Source: Streptomyces sp. CC208A (GTDB taxonomy: Bacteria; Actinomycetota; Actinomycetes; Streptomycetales; Streptomycetaceae). Taken from it: 39,109 bases of DNA. A model generated the notes under the pieces. That model was given only the letters and a program-made list of their open reading frames with translations. It had not been told where the DNA came from and made no database searches. Below, piece after piece: positions 23,665 through 32,327 of the stretch. Position numbers and translations under genes: made by a program. The DNA is taken from the NCBI RefSeq assembly GCF_030010625.1, contig NZ_JASCXN010000049.1, positions 1-39,109 on the forward strand, written 5' to 3'. Each line of letters begins with the position of its first letter. Position 1 is the first letter of the stretch.

Positions 23665-24076
23665 ATGGACACCGCCATCGCGACCTGCGGGCACCCAGGC
23701 ACGCTGCACGTCCCGCTGCCCTCTGGCGGGCAGGCAGCGCGCCAGGCCCGTCAGGCTGCGGCACGGCTCCTGGCGCAGCAGGCGGACTCCTGCCCGCGCG
23801 AGATCGCCGAGGATCTCGTGCTGATCGTCTCGGAGCTGGTCGGCAACGCGGTGCTGCACGCGGCCGGACCCTACGCGCTCACACTCAGCCTGGAGCCGGG
23901 ACGGGCGGGTATCGCCGTCAGCGACGGCACGGCAGACCTGCTCAGGCCGTCACCGCGACGCGCAGCGGGAGGAACCGGGAGGCCGGGGGCTGAAGATCAT
24001 CCAAGCGCTGGGGGCGGACGTCTTCGTCAGTCCCGCCAGCCGAGGCAAGCAGGTCATCGCGGTCCTCACCTGGTAG
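23665..24076 (+). pseudogene. HATPase_c anti-sigma-type ATP-binding protein, frameshifted
   Basis: ATG 23665, with AAGGA upstream, opens a typical Streptomyces RsbW/SpoIIAB-like protein. It has a variable N-terminus, the N-box helix IAEDLVLIVSELVGNAVLHA and then ALTLSLEPGRAGIAVSDGTADL. After about 23950 the frame diverges. The expected continuation is in the frame shifted by one base: RDAQREEPGGRGLKIIQALGADVFVSPASRGKQVIAVLTW, then TAG at 24074. The total of 412 nt is one more than a multiple of three. So there is one extra base (or two missing) around 23942-23960. It is either a pseudogene or a sequencing error. Intact members are serine kinases or ATPases that control sigma factors through STAS partners. 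Confidence 0.8.
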
Positions 24077-24100
24077 CCCAGGCGGAAAGGACGTGGTGCC

Positions 24101-24128
24101 GCGGGCGGCTGTGCCGACAGCCGCCCGC
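24101..24128. terminator. Hairpin between convergent genes
   Basis: A 12-bp stem GCGGGCGGCTGT/ACAGCCGCCCGC has a 4-nt loop. It follows the ATP-binding gene by 24 bp and lies 97 bp downstream of the chaplin stop, so it may serve both. Confidence 0.8.
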
Positions 24129-24225
24129 AGCTGACCCGGCCGGAGCACACTGCCTTCCGGGCGGATCACCGGTCCGCGCCACCCCGTCTTGTCGGCGGCG
24201 GACCGGGGCTCTTCGCGGTGCTCGA

Positions 24226-24465
24226 TCAGGCGTTGACGCAGGTGTTGCCGAAGGACGGGTTCAGCAGCCCGATCACGCTGACGGTGTTTCCACAGGCGTT
24301 GACCGGGATGTGGATGGGAACCTGGATGAGGTTGCCCGAGCCGACCCCCGGCGAGTAAGCGGCCACACCCTGGGCACCGGCATCCGCCGATGCCATCGAC
24401 GCGCCGCCGACGACCACCGCACTGGCCGCCAGAGCCACCGCCAGACCGTGTCGCACACGAACCAT
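24226..24465 (-). CDS. Short chaplin (hydrophobic aerial-growth protein)
   Basis: Product of 79 aa. ATG 24465 has GGGAGG 9 nt upstream. A signal peptide (1-27, ending ASA) precedes a mature chaplin domain of about 52 aa with the paired Cys at 58 and 76 (VNACGNTVSVIGLLNPSFGNTCVNA). There is no C-terminal sorting signal, so it is the short, secreted class that assembles into amyloid-like films on aerial hyphae and spores. I found no SigK-type motif upstream. It is a strong marker that the host is a Streptomyces or a close relative. Confidence 0.95.
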   Translation of the reverse strand: MVRVRHGLAVALAASAVVVGGASMASADAGAQGVAAYSPGVGSGNLIQVPIHIPVNACGNTVSVIGLLNPSFGNTCVNA

Positions 24466-24650
24466 GTGAATTACCTCCCAAGAGGGTGCCTCGGCCGTGC
24501 AGCTCACACGGCCGGTGTGGGGAGCAGAAGAACATCGCTCTGCTCTCCTCACGACCGGTCTTCGCCGCGGCGCACTCTCCGGCTTGGCCACTGCGCCCGG
24601 CTTCCCTCGAACGGGTTACACAAGGGCGGCGCGGCTGACGAACTGCCCAC

Positions 24651-24678
24651 CCATCCGCACGCCCGTCCGCTACGAAGA
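24651..24678 (+). promoter_or_regulatory. SigK-type promoter of sigK-rskA (autoregulation)
   Basis: CCATCC 24651-24656, 16-bp spacer, CGAAGA 24673-24678. The leader to ATG 24766 is about 80 nt. The rest of 24466-24765 shows no further gene. Confidence 0.7.
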
Positions 24679-24765
24679 ACCGACGACACCCCCCAAAGGT
24701 TCAGACGACCGGACCGTCACCGGACAGTCCGATCCGACCGAGCGACGGCAAAGGACCGGCATGCG

Positions 24766-25431
24766 ATGGACGCCCCGCCCCCCGACGGCCTCACCAGGTC
24801 TCCGCTGCGCCTGTTCCCCACGGCCGGAGCAGCACAGGTGAACCAACCGATCCCCTTCGGTGCGCGCGGCTCCGCCGACCACGCCGGCACCGACCTCTCC
24901 GACGTCATGCACCAGGTCGCGCAGGGTGACAAACGCGCCTTCTCCGTCCTGTACGACGCCCTCGCGCCGCTGGTCTTCGGCATCGTCGTCAAAGTCGTGC
25001 GCGACCGGGCCCAGTCCGAGGAAGTCGCCCAGGAAGTCATGATCGACCTGTGGCGGCAGGCCGCCCGCTACCGGTCCGAGGCCGGCGCTGTGACAGCGTG
25101 GGCGGCGACGATCGCCCACCGCCGGGCCGTGGACCGCGTCCGCTCCGCCCAGGCCGCGGCCGACCGCGAGCAGGCCCAGGCGGCCCGCGAGCACACCACC
25201 GCCTTCGACGAGGTCGCCGAACAGGTCGAGACCCGCCTGGAGTCCGAGCAGGTCCGTCGCTGCCTGCGCGGCCTGACCGAACTGCAACGGCAGGCGGTGA
25301 CCCTGGCCTACTACCAGGGGCTGACCTACCGTGAAGTCGCCGAAGCCCTGCGCACGCCTCTTCCGACCATCAAGACACGCATGCGCGACGGGCTCATCCG
25401 GCTCCGCGACTGCATGGGGGTGACCACATGA
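24766..25431 (+). CDS. sigK: ECF RNA polymerase sigma factor SigK
   Basis: Product of 221 aa from ATG 24766 (AAAGGA about 11 nt upstream). GTG 24838 is an alternative that keeps the whole conserved region. Region 2 reads VFGIVVKVVRDRAQSEEVAQEVMIDLWRQAARYRSEAGAVTAWAATIAHRRAVDRVR. Region 4 reads LTELQRQAVTLAYYQGLTYREVAEALRTPLPTIKTRMRDGLIRLRDCM. The pairing with an RskA-type anti-sigma factor and the neighbouring FAD/DUF1365/CFA/DUF1295 genes identify it with M. tuberculosis SigK. Its own promoter matches the motif found at six other units in the window. The stop overlaps rskA (ATGA). Confidence 0.9.
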   Translation: MDAPPPDGLTRSPLRLFPTAGAAQVNQPIPFGARGSADHAGTDLSDVMHQVAQGDKRAFSVLYDALAPLVFGIVVKVVRDRAQSEEVAQEVMIDLWRQAARYRSEAGAVTAWAATIAHRRAVDRVRSAQAAADREQAQAAREHTTAFDEVAEQVETRLESEQVRRCLRGLTELQRQAVTLAYYQGLTYREVAEALRTPLPTIKTRMRDGLIRLRDCMGVTT

Positions 25432-26177
25432 AACACCACGCCACCGATGCCCACACCCTGGTTGCTGCCTACGCGCTGGGCGCACTCGACGACGCCGAGC
25501 GCAAGGACTTCGACGCTCACCTGCGGGCGTGTGAGGCCTGTCGGCAGGAAGCCGCCGAGTTCCAGGCGACCACGGCACGCCTGGCGGCGGCGGTCGCCCA
25601 GCCACCGCCCGCCGCGGCCAAGGCCCAGGTCATGGCCGCCATCGACGAGGTGCGCCAGCTACCCCCGCGCATCCCCGCGCCGAGCGCGGCGCCCGTACTC
25701 GGCGGGATCCTGCGCCGACGGGCCGTGCCCCTGGCGCTCGCCGCCAGTGTGGCCGCGGCCGCTCTGGGCGGCGTCGCGATCAGGCAGACGCAGAACGGAC
25801 AGGACCTCGAACAGCAGGCCCGGCAGGCCCAGCAGCAGCTCGACGCGGTCAGCGCCGTCCTGGCGGCCCCGGACGCGCGCACCGTCCACGGCAAGGCGGC
25901 CAACGGAGCGCTGACCACCGTGGTCTCCTCCGAGCAGCAGAACAGGGCCGTCTTCACCGCCGCGAACCTGCCCGCCCCTGGATCCGGCAAGACCTACCAG
26001 CTGTGGCTCGACCACGACGGCACGATGCGCCCGGCCGGACTGATCGACCACGACGGCACCGTCCTCCTGACTGGCAACCCCGCCGACGCGGGCGCCGTCG
26101 GCCTCACCCTCGAACCCGCCGGAGGCTCCCCCCAGCCCACCACCGACCCCTTGCTCCTGATGACCCTGCCCGCCTGA
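25428..26177 (+). CDS. rskA: Membrane anti-sigma-K factor RskA
   Basis: Product of 249 aa, coupled to sigK. The N-terminal zinc-finger-like anti-sigma domain has H31-x3-C35-x2-C38 (HLRACEAC). One membrane helix spans about 98-118 (AVPLALAASVAAAALGGVAI). The extracytoplasmic C-terminal RskA domain contains VFTAANLPAPGSGKTYQLWLDHDGTMRPAGLI and VGLTLEPAGGSPQPTTDP. It should hold SigK at the membrane and release it after regulated proteolysis, as for M. tuberculosis RskA. Here both Cys are present, so redox sensing through the finger is possible. Confidence 0.92.
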   Translation: MKHHATDAHTLVAAYALGALDDAERKDFDAHLRACEACRQEAAEFQATTARLAAAVAQPPPAAAKAQVMAAIDEVRQLPPRIPAPSAAPVLGGILRRRAVPLALAASVAAAALGGVAIRQTQNGQDLEQQARQAQQQLDAVSAVLAAPDARTVHGKAANGALTTVVSSEQQNRAVFTAANLPAPGSGKTYQLWLDHDGTMRPAGLIDHDGTVLLTGNPADAGAVGLTLEPAGGSPQPTTDPLLLMTLPA

Positions 26178-26214
26178 CCAGACGCTTGCACCGAGCAACG
26201 AATCGAGGTCCCTC

Positions 26215-26697
26215 ATGGCCCCCACCCCGAAAATCGGGGACATCGTCGGTGACTTCCGCCTGCCCGGCGGGCACCTGGACGGCGAAACCTTCCACCGCCG
26301 CGACTACACGCTGTGCGAGCAGCGTGGCAAGCCACTTGTCCTCGCCTTCTACCCCGGCGACGACACCACGGTATGCACCGCGCAGCTGTGCGCGTACTCC
26401 GATGGCCTGGCCGAACTCCAGTCCGCCGGGGCCACCGTATGGGGCATCAGCCCGCAAGGGGTCGACAGTCATGAGATGTTCGCCCGAAGCCGCACGCTGC
26501 GCATGCCTCTGCTGTCCGACGAGGCACGAACGGTGGCAAAGTCCTTCGGGATCAGCGCACCCCTGATCGGACTGCGCCGCTCGGTGTTCATCATCAACGG
26601 CCACGGCCGCCTGCACTGGAAGCACGTCACCGCCGTAGGAGCCACCTACCCGCCCGCGGTCACGCTACGCACTCAGCTCGCTGGACTCACCGGCTGA
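26215..26697 (+). CDS. Peroxiredoxin (BCP/PrxQ-type)
   Basis: Product of 160 aa with GAGG before ATG 26215. The thioredoxin fold holds peroxidatic Cys54 (FYPGDDTTVCT) and a resolving Cys59 five residues later, the PrxQ/BCP spacing. Further matches are GISPQGVDSH and LIGLRRSVFIINGHGRLHWKHV. It reduces hydroperoxides, including lipid peroxides, in the cytoplasm using thioredoxin-type donors. It sits 37 bp after rskA and may be co-transcribed with sigK-rskA; no separate SigK motif is convincing. The position fits a regulon directed at lipid or envelope oxidation. Confidence 0.92.
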   Translation: MAPTPKIGDIVGDFRLPGGHLDGETFHRRDYTLCEQRGKPLVLAFYPGDDTTVCTAQLCAYSDGLAELQSAGATVWGISPQGVDSHEMFARSRTLRMPLLSDEARTVAKSFGISAPLIGLRRSVFIINGHGRLHWKHVTAVGATYPPAVTLRTQLAGLTG

Positions 26698-26748
26698 ACC
26701 GGCACGTCTCCACGTCCGGACCCTCCACCCCGCCACCACACATCACGC

Positions 26749-26777
26749 CCAATCCGATGGCCCGACTGCTGCGAAGT
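26749..26777 (+). promoter_or_regulatory. SigK-type promoter of lipid operon
   Basis: CCAATCC 26749-26755, 16-bp spacer, CGAAGT 26772-26777. It precedes the first gene of the FAD-DUF1365-CFA operon; the expected start site is near 26784. Confidence 0.7.
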
Positions 26778-26826
26778 ACGGGTGAAACGCAGCAGCCGGG
26801 CGGCGTGTCGAGTGGCGGGAGCAATC

Positions 26827-28089
26827 GTGGTGACAGACCGGAAAGTGGCGGTCGTGGGCGCGGGAGTGGCGGGCCTGACCGCCGCCTATGTCCTGGCGTC
26901 CTCGTACGAGGTGACCCTGTACGAGGCGGACGGGCGGCTCGGCGGCCATGCCCACACCCGCGAGCTACCCGGCCCGGCAGGGCGGGCGCTCGCCGTGGAC
27001 TCAGGCTTCATCGTCCACAATGAACGCACCTACCCCACCCTGCTCCGTCTGTTCCGGGAGCTGGAGATCGGCACGCAGGACGCCGAGATGAGCATGTCGG
27101 TGCGGTGCGACGGGTGTGGTCTCGAATACGCGGGCGCCCGGGGCGCGGCCGGACTGTTCGCCTCGCGGGCCGCGCTGCGGGGCAGCTACCTCCGGCTTTT
27201 GACGGAGGTACCGCTCTTCCACCGCGCCGCCCGGCGCCTGCTGACGCGCGGGGCCCCCGCGGGCGTCACCTTCGGGGACTTCCTGCACGACGGCGGGTAC
27301 TCCCCCTATTTCGTCAGCCACTTCGCCCTGCCGCTCGTGTCCGCCGTATGGTCCTGCCCCGCCCGGACCGCGCTGTCGTACCCGGCCGCATACCTGTTCG
27401 CCTTCCTGGAGCACCACGGGCTGCTGTCGGTCACCGGATCCCCGCAGTGGAAGACCGTCACCGGAGGCTCGTCCGCCTACGTCGCGGCTGCCGCCAAACG
27501 ACTCCATCGTGTCCGCACCTCCAGCCCGGTCGAGGCCATCGGGCGCACCGGCCGCGGCGCTCTCGTCACCGCCGGCGACGGCGACACCGAGGCGTACGAC
27601 GCCGTCGTCATCGCGACGCACCCGGACCAGGCGCTCCGCCTGCTCGCGGACCCCACCGGCGACGAACGGCGGCTCCTGGGCGCCTTCCGCTACTCCCGCA
27701 ATCCCACGGTGCTGCACACCGACGACTCCCTCCTGCCCCGCTCCCCCAGGGCCCGCGCGAGCTGGAACTACCGCATGGCTAGCTGCGAGCCCTCCACCGC
27801 CCCCGTCCGCGTCAGCTACGACATGGAGCGCCTCCAGCGCCTGCCAGCGGGCTCCGGCTACGTCGTCACGCTGGGCGGTGAGGACGACATCGCCGCGGAC
27901 CGGGTGGTCGAGCGAATGGTCTATGCACACCCGGTCTACACGCCCGCCTCGGTCGCGGCTCAGCGCGAGCTGGCCCTCCTGAACACCGGTGTGACGGCGT
28001 ACGCCGGAGCCTGGCACGGCTGGGGGTTCCACGAGGACGGCTGCCGCTCCGGCGTCGAGGCCGCCCGCTCCCTGGGGGTGAGCTGGTGA
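26827..28089 (+). CDS. FAD-dependent amine-oxidase-like oxidoreductase (Rv0449c-like)
   Basis: From GTG 26827 (GGGAG 5 nt upstream) the product is 420 aa. The N-terminal dinucleotide fold is VAVVGAGVAGLTAAYVLAS, followed by LYEADGRLGGHAHT. Later parts contain SYPAAYLFAFLEHHGLLS, VVIATHPDQALRLL and a C-terminal ALLNTGVTAYAGAWHGWGFHEDG, the second FAD-contact motif. It is the first gene of the operon and the counterpart of M. tuberculosis Rv0449c. Enzymes of this type flank CFA-like methyltransferases and may oxidise or desaturate acyl chains; the Rhodobacter UfaO protein of furan fatty acid synthesis belongs to the same broad group (from memory). GTG 26782 lies at or before the predicted transcription start, so the later start is preferred. 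Confidence 0.85.
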   Translation: MVTDRKVAVVGAGVAGLTAAYVLASSYEVTLYEADGRLGGHAHTRELPGPAGRALAVDSGFIVHNERTYPTLLRLFRELEIGTQDAEMSMSVRCDGCGLEYAGARGAAGLFASRAALRGSYLRLLTEVPLFHRAARRLLTRGAPAGVTFGDFLHDGGYSPYFVSHFALPLVSAVWSCPARTALSYPAAYLFAFLEHHGLLSVTGSPQWKTVTGGSSAYVAAAAKRLHRVRTSSPVEAIGRTGRGALVTAGDGDTEAYDAVVIATHPDQALRLLADPTGDERRLLGAFRYSRNPTVLHTDDSLLPRSPRARASWNYRMASCEPSTAPVRVSYDMERLQRLPAGSGYVVTLGGEDDIAADRVVERMVYAHPVYTPASVAAQRELALLNTGVTAYAGAWHGWGFHEDGCRSGVEAARSLGVSW

Positions 28090-28880
28090 CCCGTGCCTCA
28101 GGCGACCTCATATCCACGGGCTCCGTGGGCACGGACTCCGCGGCGCTGTACGACTGCGTGATCACACACGTCCGCCGCACACCCCTGCGCCACACGGTGC
28201 GGCACCGTACGTACCTGTGGTGCGTGGACGTCGACCGGCTGCCAGTGCTACCCCGGCCGCTGCGCGCGCTCGCCCGCTTCGACGCCCGCGACCACTTCGG
28301 CGGCACCGCCGGGTCGATCCGCGCCGGGCTCGACGCCTTCCTCGCCGCCCAGGGCGTCGACCTGCGGGGCGGGCGGGTGGTGATGCTGGCGCACGCTCGG
28401 GTGTTCGGGTTCGTCTTCAACCCGCTGAGCGTGTTCTGGTGCCACAACGCCTCCGGCGCCCTGGTGTGCGTCGTCGCGGAGGTCCACAACACCTACGGGC
28501 AGCGCCACTGCTACCTGCTCCGGACGGAGGGGGCGGGCGAGGCCAGCAGGACGGGCGAGGTTGTGGTGAACAAGTCGTTCTACGTCTCGCCGTTCTTCGC
28601 GGTCGAGGGCCGCTATCGGATGCGGTTGCCGCTGCCCGGCGAGCGCCTCGGCCTGACCGTCCATCTGGAGCACGGCGGCGGCCGGGCGTTCACAGCCGTC
28701 GTCCGGGGCGTCCGCCGCCCCGCGAGCGTGCGCGCCCTGCTGTCGGCGGCCGTGCGCAGACCCTGGTCCACCGCCGCTGTCTGGGCGGGCATCCGCCTCC
28801 ACGGCGTCCGTCTGCTGCTGCGCGGACTGCCCGTCCACCCCCGTCCCGCTTCCACACCGCAGAAAGGCATGCTGCCGTGA
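28086..28880 (+). CDS. DUF1365 protein (Rv0448c-like)
   Basis: Product of 264 aa; GTG 28086 overlaps the preceding stop (GTGA). DUF1365 signatures are plain: YLWCVDVDRLP, DHFGG, ARVFGFVFNPLSVFWCHN, VVAEVHNTYGQRHCYLL and NKSFYVSPFF. The catalytic role is unknown. It is nearly always next to the FAD oxidoreductase and a CFA-type methyltransferase, so it likely acts on modified acyl chains. Confidence 0.93.
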   Translation: MTRASGDLISTGSVGTDSAALYDCVITHVRRTPLRHTVRHRTYLWCVDVDRLPVLPRPLRALARFDARDHFGGTAGSIRAGLDAFLAAQGVDLRGGRVVMLAHARVFGFVFNPLSVFWCHNASGALVCVVAEVHNTYGQRHCYLLRTEGAGEASRTGEVVVNKSFYVSPFFAVEGRYRMRLPLPGERLGLTVHLEHGGGRAFTAVVRGVRRPASVRALLSAAVRRPWSTAAVWAGIRLHGVRLLLRGLPVHPRPASTPQKGMLP

Positions 28881-30217
28881 CCCGCCCCGCCCTCACCTCC
28901 CAGGCTCGCTCCCAGCCCGCGGGCCGCACCGCCTGGCCCCCTCACCACATGGTCCAGGGCAGCGGGACCGCGGCCGCCGCGCCGGCCGTCCGCCGCGCGG
29001 ACGTCGACGCCCGCCGGTGGCCGGACGTGGCCCGGGTGCCGTCGGCCGGTCCCGCGCGAACCACCCTCGCCCGGTACGTGGTAGGGCGCGCCCTGGACCG
29101 GCTGGGCCTGACCGGGCACCCCGTCGGCGTCCGCCCGTCGGCCGGCGGAGCGCGGCTGGTCCTCCACGACCCGAACGCCTTCTACCGCCGGATCGGCCGC
29201 CACGGGCTGATCGGCTTCGGCGAGTCCTACCTGGCCGGCGAGTGGGACAGCGACGACCTGGCCGGCGTCCTGACCATCCTCGCCGGCAACGTCGACGAGC
29301 TGGTCGCCGCGCCGCTGCGCCGGCTCCGCGGCCTGTGGGTGTCCGCCCGCCCCGCCGCCGACCAGAACACCCGCAACGGGGCCCGGAACAACGTCCGCCG
29401 CCACTACGACCTGTCCAACGACCTCTTCGCCACCTTCCTCGACCCCACCCTCACCTACTCCTCCGCCATTTTCAGCGCCTTTCCCGCCCGCTTCGAGTCC
29501 CTCGCCGCCGCCCAGCACCGCAAGATCGACCGGCTCCTGGACCTCGCCGGCGTCAGCGAGGGCACCCGGCTGCTGGAGATCGGCACCGGCTGGGGCGAAC
29601 TCGCCCTGCGAGCCGCCGCCCGCGGCGCCCGGGTCACCACCCTGACCCTCTCCGCCGAGCAGGCCGCGCTGGCCCGCGAGCGGATCGCGGCAGCCGGGCT
29701 CACCGAGCGGGTGGACGTCCAGCTGCGCGACTACCGCGACATCGAGGGACACTACGACTCCGTGATCAGCGTGGAGATGATCGAAGCGGTCGGCGCCGAC
29801 TACTGGCCCTCCTACTTCACCGCCCTGCGCCGCGCGCTCGCGCCCGGCGGCAGGATCGCCCTGCAGGCCATCACCATGGGCCACCAGCGGATGCTGCACA
29901 CCGCCGCCACCCACACCTTCATCAGCAAATACGTCTTCCCAGGCGGCCTCATCCCCTCCCGAGAAGCCATCGCCGAACACTCCGCCGCCGCCGGCCTGCA
30001 CACGCTCGCCGACAACGGCTACGGCGAGCACTACGCCGAGACGCTCCGCCTGTGGCGCGAACGGTTCACGGCCCACCTCCCCGCCGTCACCGAGCTCGGC
30101 TTCGACCCGGTCTTCGCGCGTATGTGGGAGTTCTACCTCGCCTACTCGGAAGCCGGATTCCGTTCCCGCTACCTCGACGTCCGCCAGCTCCTCCTCAGCG
30201 AAGGAACCCACCGATGA
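28877..30217 (+). CDS. Cyclopropane-fatty-acid-synthase-type methyltransferase (first, UfaA1-like)
   Basis: Product of 446 aa; GTG 28877 overlaps the DUF1365 stop (GTGA). The N-terminal domain (to about 165) has LVLHDPNAFYRRIGRHGLIGFGESYLAGEWDSDDL. The SAM domain starts at NVRRHYDLSNDLFATFLDPTLTYSSAIF, with motif I LLEIGTGWGELALRAA. It also has SVISVEMIEAVGADYWPSYF and FISKYVFPGG. It transfers a methyl carbon from SAM to an unsaturated acyl chain at the membrane surface, giving a methylene, methyl or cyclopropane group. It corresponds to M. tuberculosis UfaA1 (Rv0447c) by gene order. The N-terminal 40 residues are low complexity. Confidence 0.92.
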   Translation: MTRPALTSQARSQPAGRTAWPPHHMVQGSGTAAAAPAVRRADVDARRWPDVARVPSAGPARTTLARYVVGRALDRLGLTGHPVGVRPSAGGARLVLHDPNAFYRRIGRHGLIGFGESYLAGEWDSDDLAGVLTILAGNVDELVAAPLRRLRGLWVSARPAADQNTRNGARNNVRRHYDLSNDLFATFLDPTLTYSSAIFSAFPARFESLAAAQHRKIDRLLDLAGVSEGTRLLEIGTGWGELALRAAARGARVTTLTLSAEQAALARERIAAAGLTERVDVQLRDYRDIEGHYDSVISVEMIEAVGADYWPSYFTALRRALAPGGRIALQAITMGHQRMLHTAATHTFISKYVFPGGLIPSREAIAEHSAAAGLHTLADNGYGEHYAETLRLWRERFTAHLPAVTELGFDPVFARMWEFYLAYSEAGFRSRYLDVRQLLLSEGTHR

Positions 30218-31500
30218 GGCCCGTCGCCGACCGAATCGCCCAGCTCCTCGGCCACTTCGTCCCCGGTCCGCTCCCCGTGCGCATCCGCGCCTGGGACGGC
30301 AGCCAGACGGGGCCCGCCGACACGCCTCTGGTGGTCCTCCGCTCGCCCGACGCCCTGCGGCGGCTGCTGTGGCAGCCGGGCGAGCTCGGCCTGGCCGAGG
30401 CGTACATCACCGGAGACCTCGACATCGAAGGCGACCTGGCCGACGCCCTCTCCCAGGCCGGGCGGAGCGTCCGCGATCGGCCGGGGACCCGCCCCGGGGC
30501 GGCGGGCATGGCCGCAGCCACCGCCCTCGCCGTACGCCTAGGTGCCGTCGGACCGCCCCCGAAGCGCCCCGACGGACGAGCCCGGCTGACCGGCGGTCTT
30601 CACAGCGTCTCGCGGGACCGCGCGGGAATCAGCCACCACTACGACCTCTCCAACGACTTCTACGCCCTCCTCCTCGACGAGACGATGGCGTATTCCTGCG
30701 CCTACTGGACCCGGCCCGACCACCCTGCCTACACCCTGGCCGACGCCCAGCGCGACAAACTCGACCTGATCTGCCGCAAGCTCGGGCTGAACCCTGGGGA
30801 CCGGCTGCTTGACGTCGGCTGCGGCTGGGGCTCCCTCACCGTCCACGCAGCCCGCACGTACAAGGCCCGTGTCACCGCGGTCACCCTGTCCCGCGCCCAG
30901 CACGAGTACGTCACCGAACGCGCCGCGCGCGAGGGAGTGGCCGACCTCGTGGACGTTCAGCTGCGGCACTGGCGCGACATCGATGGCGGCGGCTACGACG
31001 CCGCGGCCGCCGTCGAGATGGGCGAACACGTCGGCGACGCCGAATACCCCGCCTTCGCCGCCAAGCTGCACGACGCGCTGCGCCCCGAAGGACGACTGCT
31101 GATCCAGCAGATGTCCCGCGGCGCGCACGCGCCCGGCGGCGGCGCCTTCATCGAGACGTACATCGCCCCCGACATGCACATGCGCCCCGTCGGGCACACC
31201 GTGGACATGCTGGAAAACGCCGGCTTGGAGACGCGCTCCGTGGAGGCCCTGCGCGAGCACTACGCGACCACCATCGACGCCTGGCGCGCCACCCTCGAAC
31301 AGCACTGGAGCGACGTCGAGGCCCTCGTCGGAACAACGACCGCCCGGGTGTGGCGCCTCTACCTCGCCGGCGCGTCGCTCGCCTTCTCCGAACGCCGCAT
31401 GGGCGTCGACCAGATCCTCGCCGTACGGCCCACCCGCGAAGGAGCATCGGCCATGCCGGCCACACCCGCCGTCTGGTACGCACTGGAGGGCCCGGCGTGA
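30214..31500 (+). CDS. Cyclopropane-fatty-acid-synthase-type methyltransferase (second)
   Basis: Product of 428 aa; ATG 30214 overlaps the previous stop (ATGA). It has the same two-domain plan: LRRLLWQPGELGLAEAYITGDLDIEGDLADAL, then HHYDLSNDFYALLLDETMAYSCAYWT, motif I LLDVGCGWGSLTVHAA, AAAVEMGEHVGDAEYPAFA and FIETYIAPDMHMRPVGH. It is clearly diverged from the first enzyme, so the two are unlikely to be redundant. The tuberculosis locus has one gene at this point. Two methyltransferases in series could make a doubly modified acyl chain. Confidence 0.92.
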   Translation: MRPVADRIAQLLGHFVPGPLPVRIRAWDGSQTGPADTPLVVLRSPDALRRLLWQPGELGLAEAYITGDLDIEGDLADALSQAGRSVRDRPGTRPGAAGMAAATALAVRLGAVGPPPKRPDGRARLTGGLHSVSRDRAGISHHYDLSNDFYALLLDETMAYSCAYWTRPDHPAYTLADAQRDKLDLICRKLGLNPGDRLLDVGCGWGSLTVHAARTYKARVTAVTLSRAQHEYVTERAAREGVADLVDVQLRHWRDIDGGGYDAAAAVEMGEHVGDAEYPAFAAKLHDALRPEGRLLIQQMSRGAHAPGGGAFIETYIAPDMHMRPVGHTVDMLENAGLETRSVEALREHYATTIDAWRATLEQHWSDVEALVGTTTARVWRLYLAGASLAFSERRMGVDQILAVRPTREGASAMPATPAVWYALEGPA

Positions 31501-32327
31501 GCGGCACCGACTGGAGCGCCCTCGGCGTCAACCTCGCCGCCACGGCGGCCACGGCTGCGGCGGTGCTCCTCGCGACCTTCGCCATCGCCGTACGACGCGG
31601 CCTGCACCGCATCGTCGACATCGCCTGGGGCCTCACCTTCGCCGTCGTCGCCACCGCAACCTGGCTGCTGTCCGCCGGGCACGGTGACGACAGCCGCCGC
31701 CTGCTCGTTGCCGCGGCGACCATCCTGTGGGGGCTGCGGCTGTCGGTACACATCGCAGGGCGCTCCCGTGGACACGGCGAGGACCTGCGCTACACCGCCC
31801 TGCTCGACAAGGCCCCCGGCAACCGGACCCTCTACGCACTGCGCTCCGTGTACCTCGGCCAGGCGGCCCTAGTCTGGATGATCTCCCTACCCATCCAGGC
31901 CGCCTCCTACAGCTCCGCGCCCCTGGACGCCCTGGCGTACTGCGGGCTCGCGCTGTGGGCGAGCGGACTGGTCTTCGAGGCCGTCGGCGACCACCAGCTG
32001 GCCCGCTTCAAGGCGGACCCCGCCCATCGGGGACGGATCATGGACCAGGGCCTGTGGGCCTGGACCCGGCACCCCAACTACTTCGGGGACAGCCTCGTCT
32101 GGTGGGGCCTGTACTTCCTCGCCTGCACCGCCTGGCAGCCGGCCCTCGCCGTCCTCGTATCCCCGGTCCTCATGACCCTGCTCCTCACCATCGGCAGCGG
32201 CAAGCGCCTCCTGGAGAAGCACATGGCCCACCGCCCCGGCTACGCCGCATACACCGCCCGCACCAGCGGCTTCCTCCCCCTGCCGCCCCGGAGAACCGCT
32301 CGCGGCACACCGGCGAGCACGAAATGA
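31497..32327 (+). CDS. DUF1295 integral membrane reductase-like protein (Rv0446c-like)
   Basis: Product of 276 aa; GTG 31497 overlaps the previous stop (GTGA). Six to seven membrane helices lead to the steroid-5-alpha-reductase/ICMT-like C-terminal motif GLWAWTRHPNYFGDSLVWWGLYF, followed by GSGKRLLEKHMAHRPGYAAYTARTSGFLP. The family is linked to NADPH-dependent reduction or methylation of lipids. It may reduce the methylene or alkene intermediate made by the neighbouring enzymes. It occupies the Rv0446c position of the M. tuberculosis locus. Confidence 0.93.
   Translation: MSGTDWSALGVNLAATAATAAAVLLATFAIAVRRGLHRIVDIAWGLTFAVVATATWLLSAGHGDDSRRLLVAAATILWGLRLSVHIAGRSRGHGEDLRYTALLDKAPGNRTLYALRSVYLGQAALVWMISLPIQAASYSSAPLDALAYCGLALWASGLVFEAVGDHQLARFKADPAHRGRIMDQGLWAWTRHPNYFGDSLVWWGLYFLACTAWQPALAVLVSPVLMTLLLTIGSGKRLLEKHMAHRPGYAAYTARTSGFLPLPPRRTARGTPASTK

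Noticed and set aside
24466..24600. SigK or BldN-type promoter for the chaplin gene.
   Set aside because: Neither CCATCC…CGAA nor CGTAAC…CGTTGA is present in the upstream region I read.
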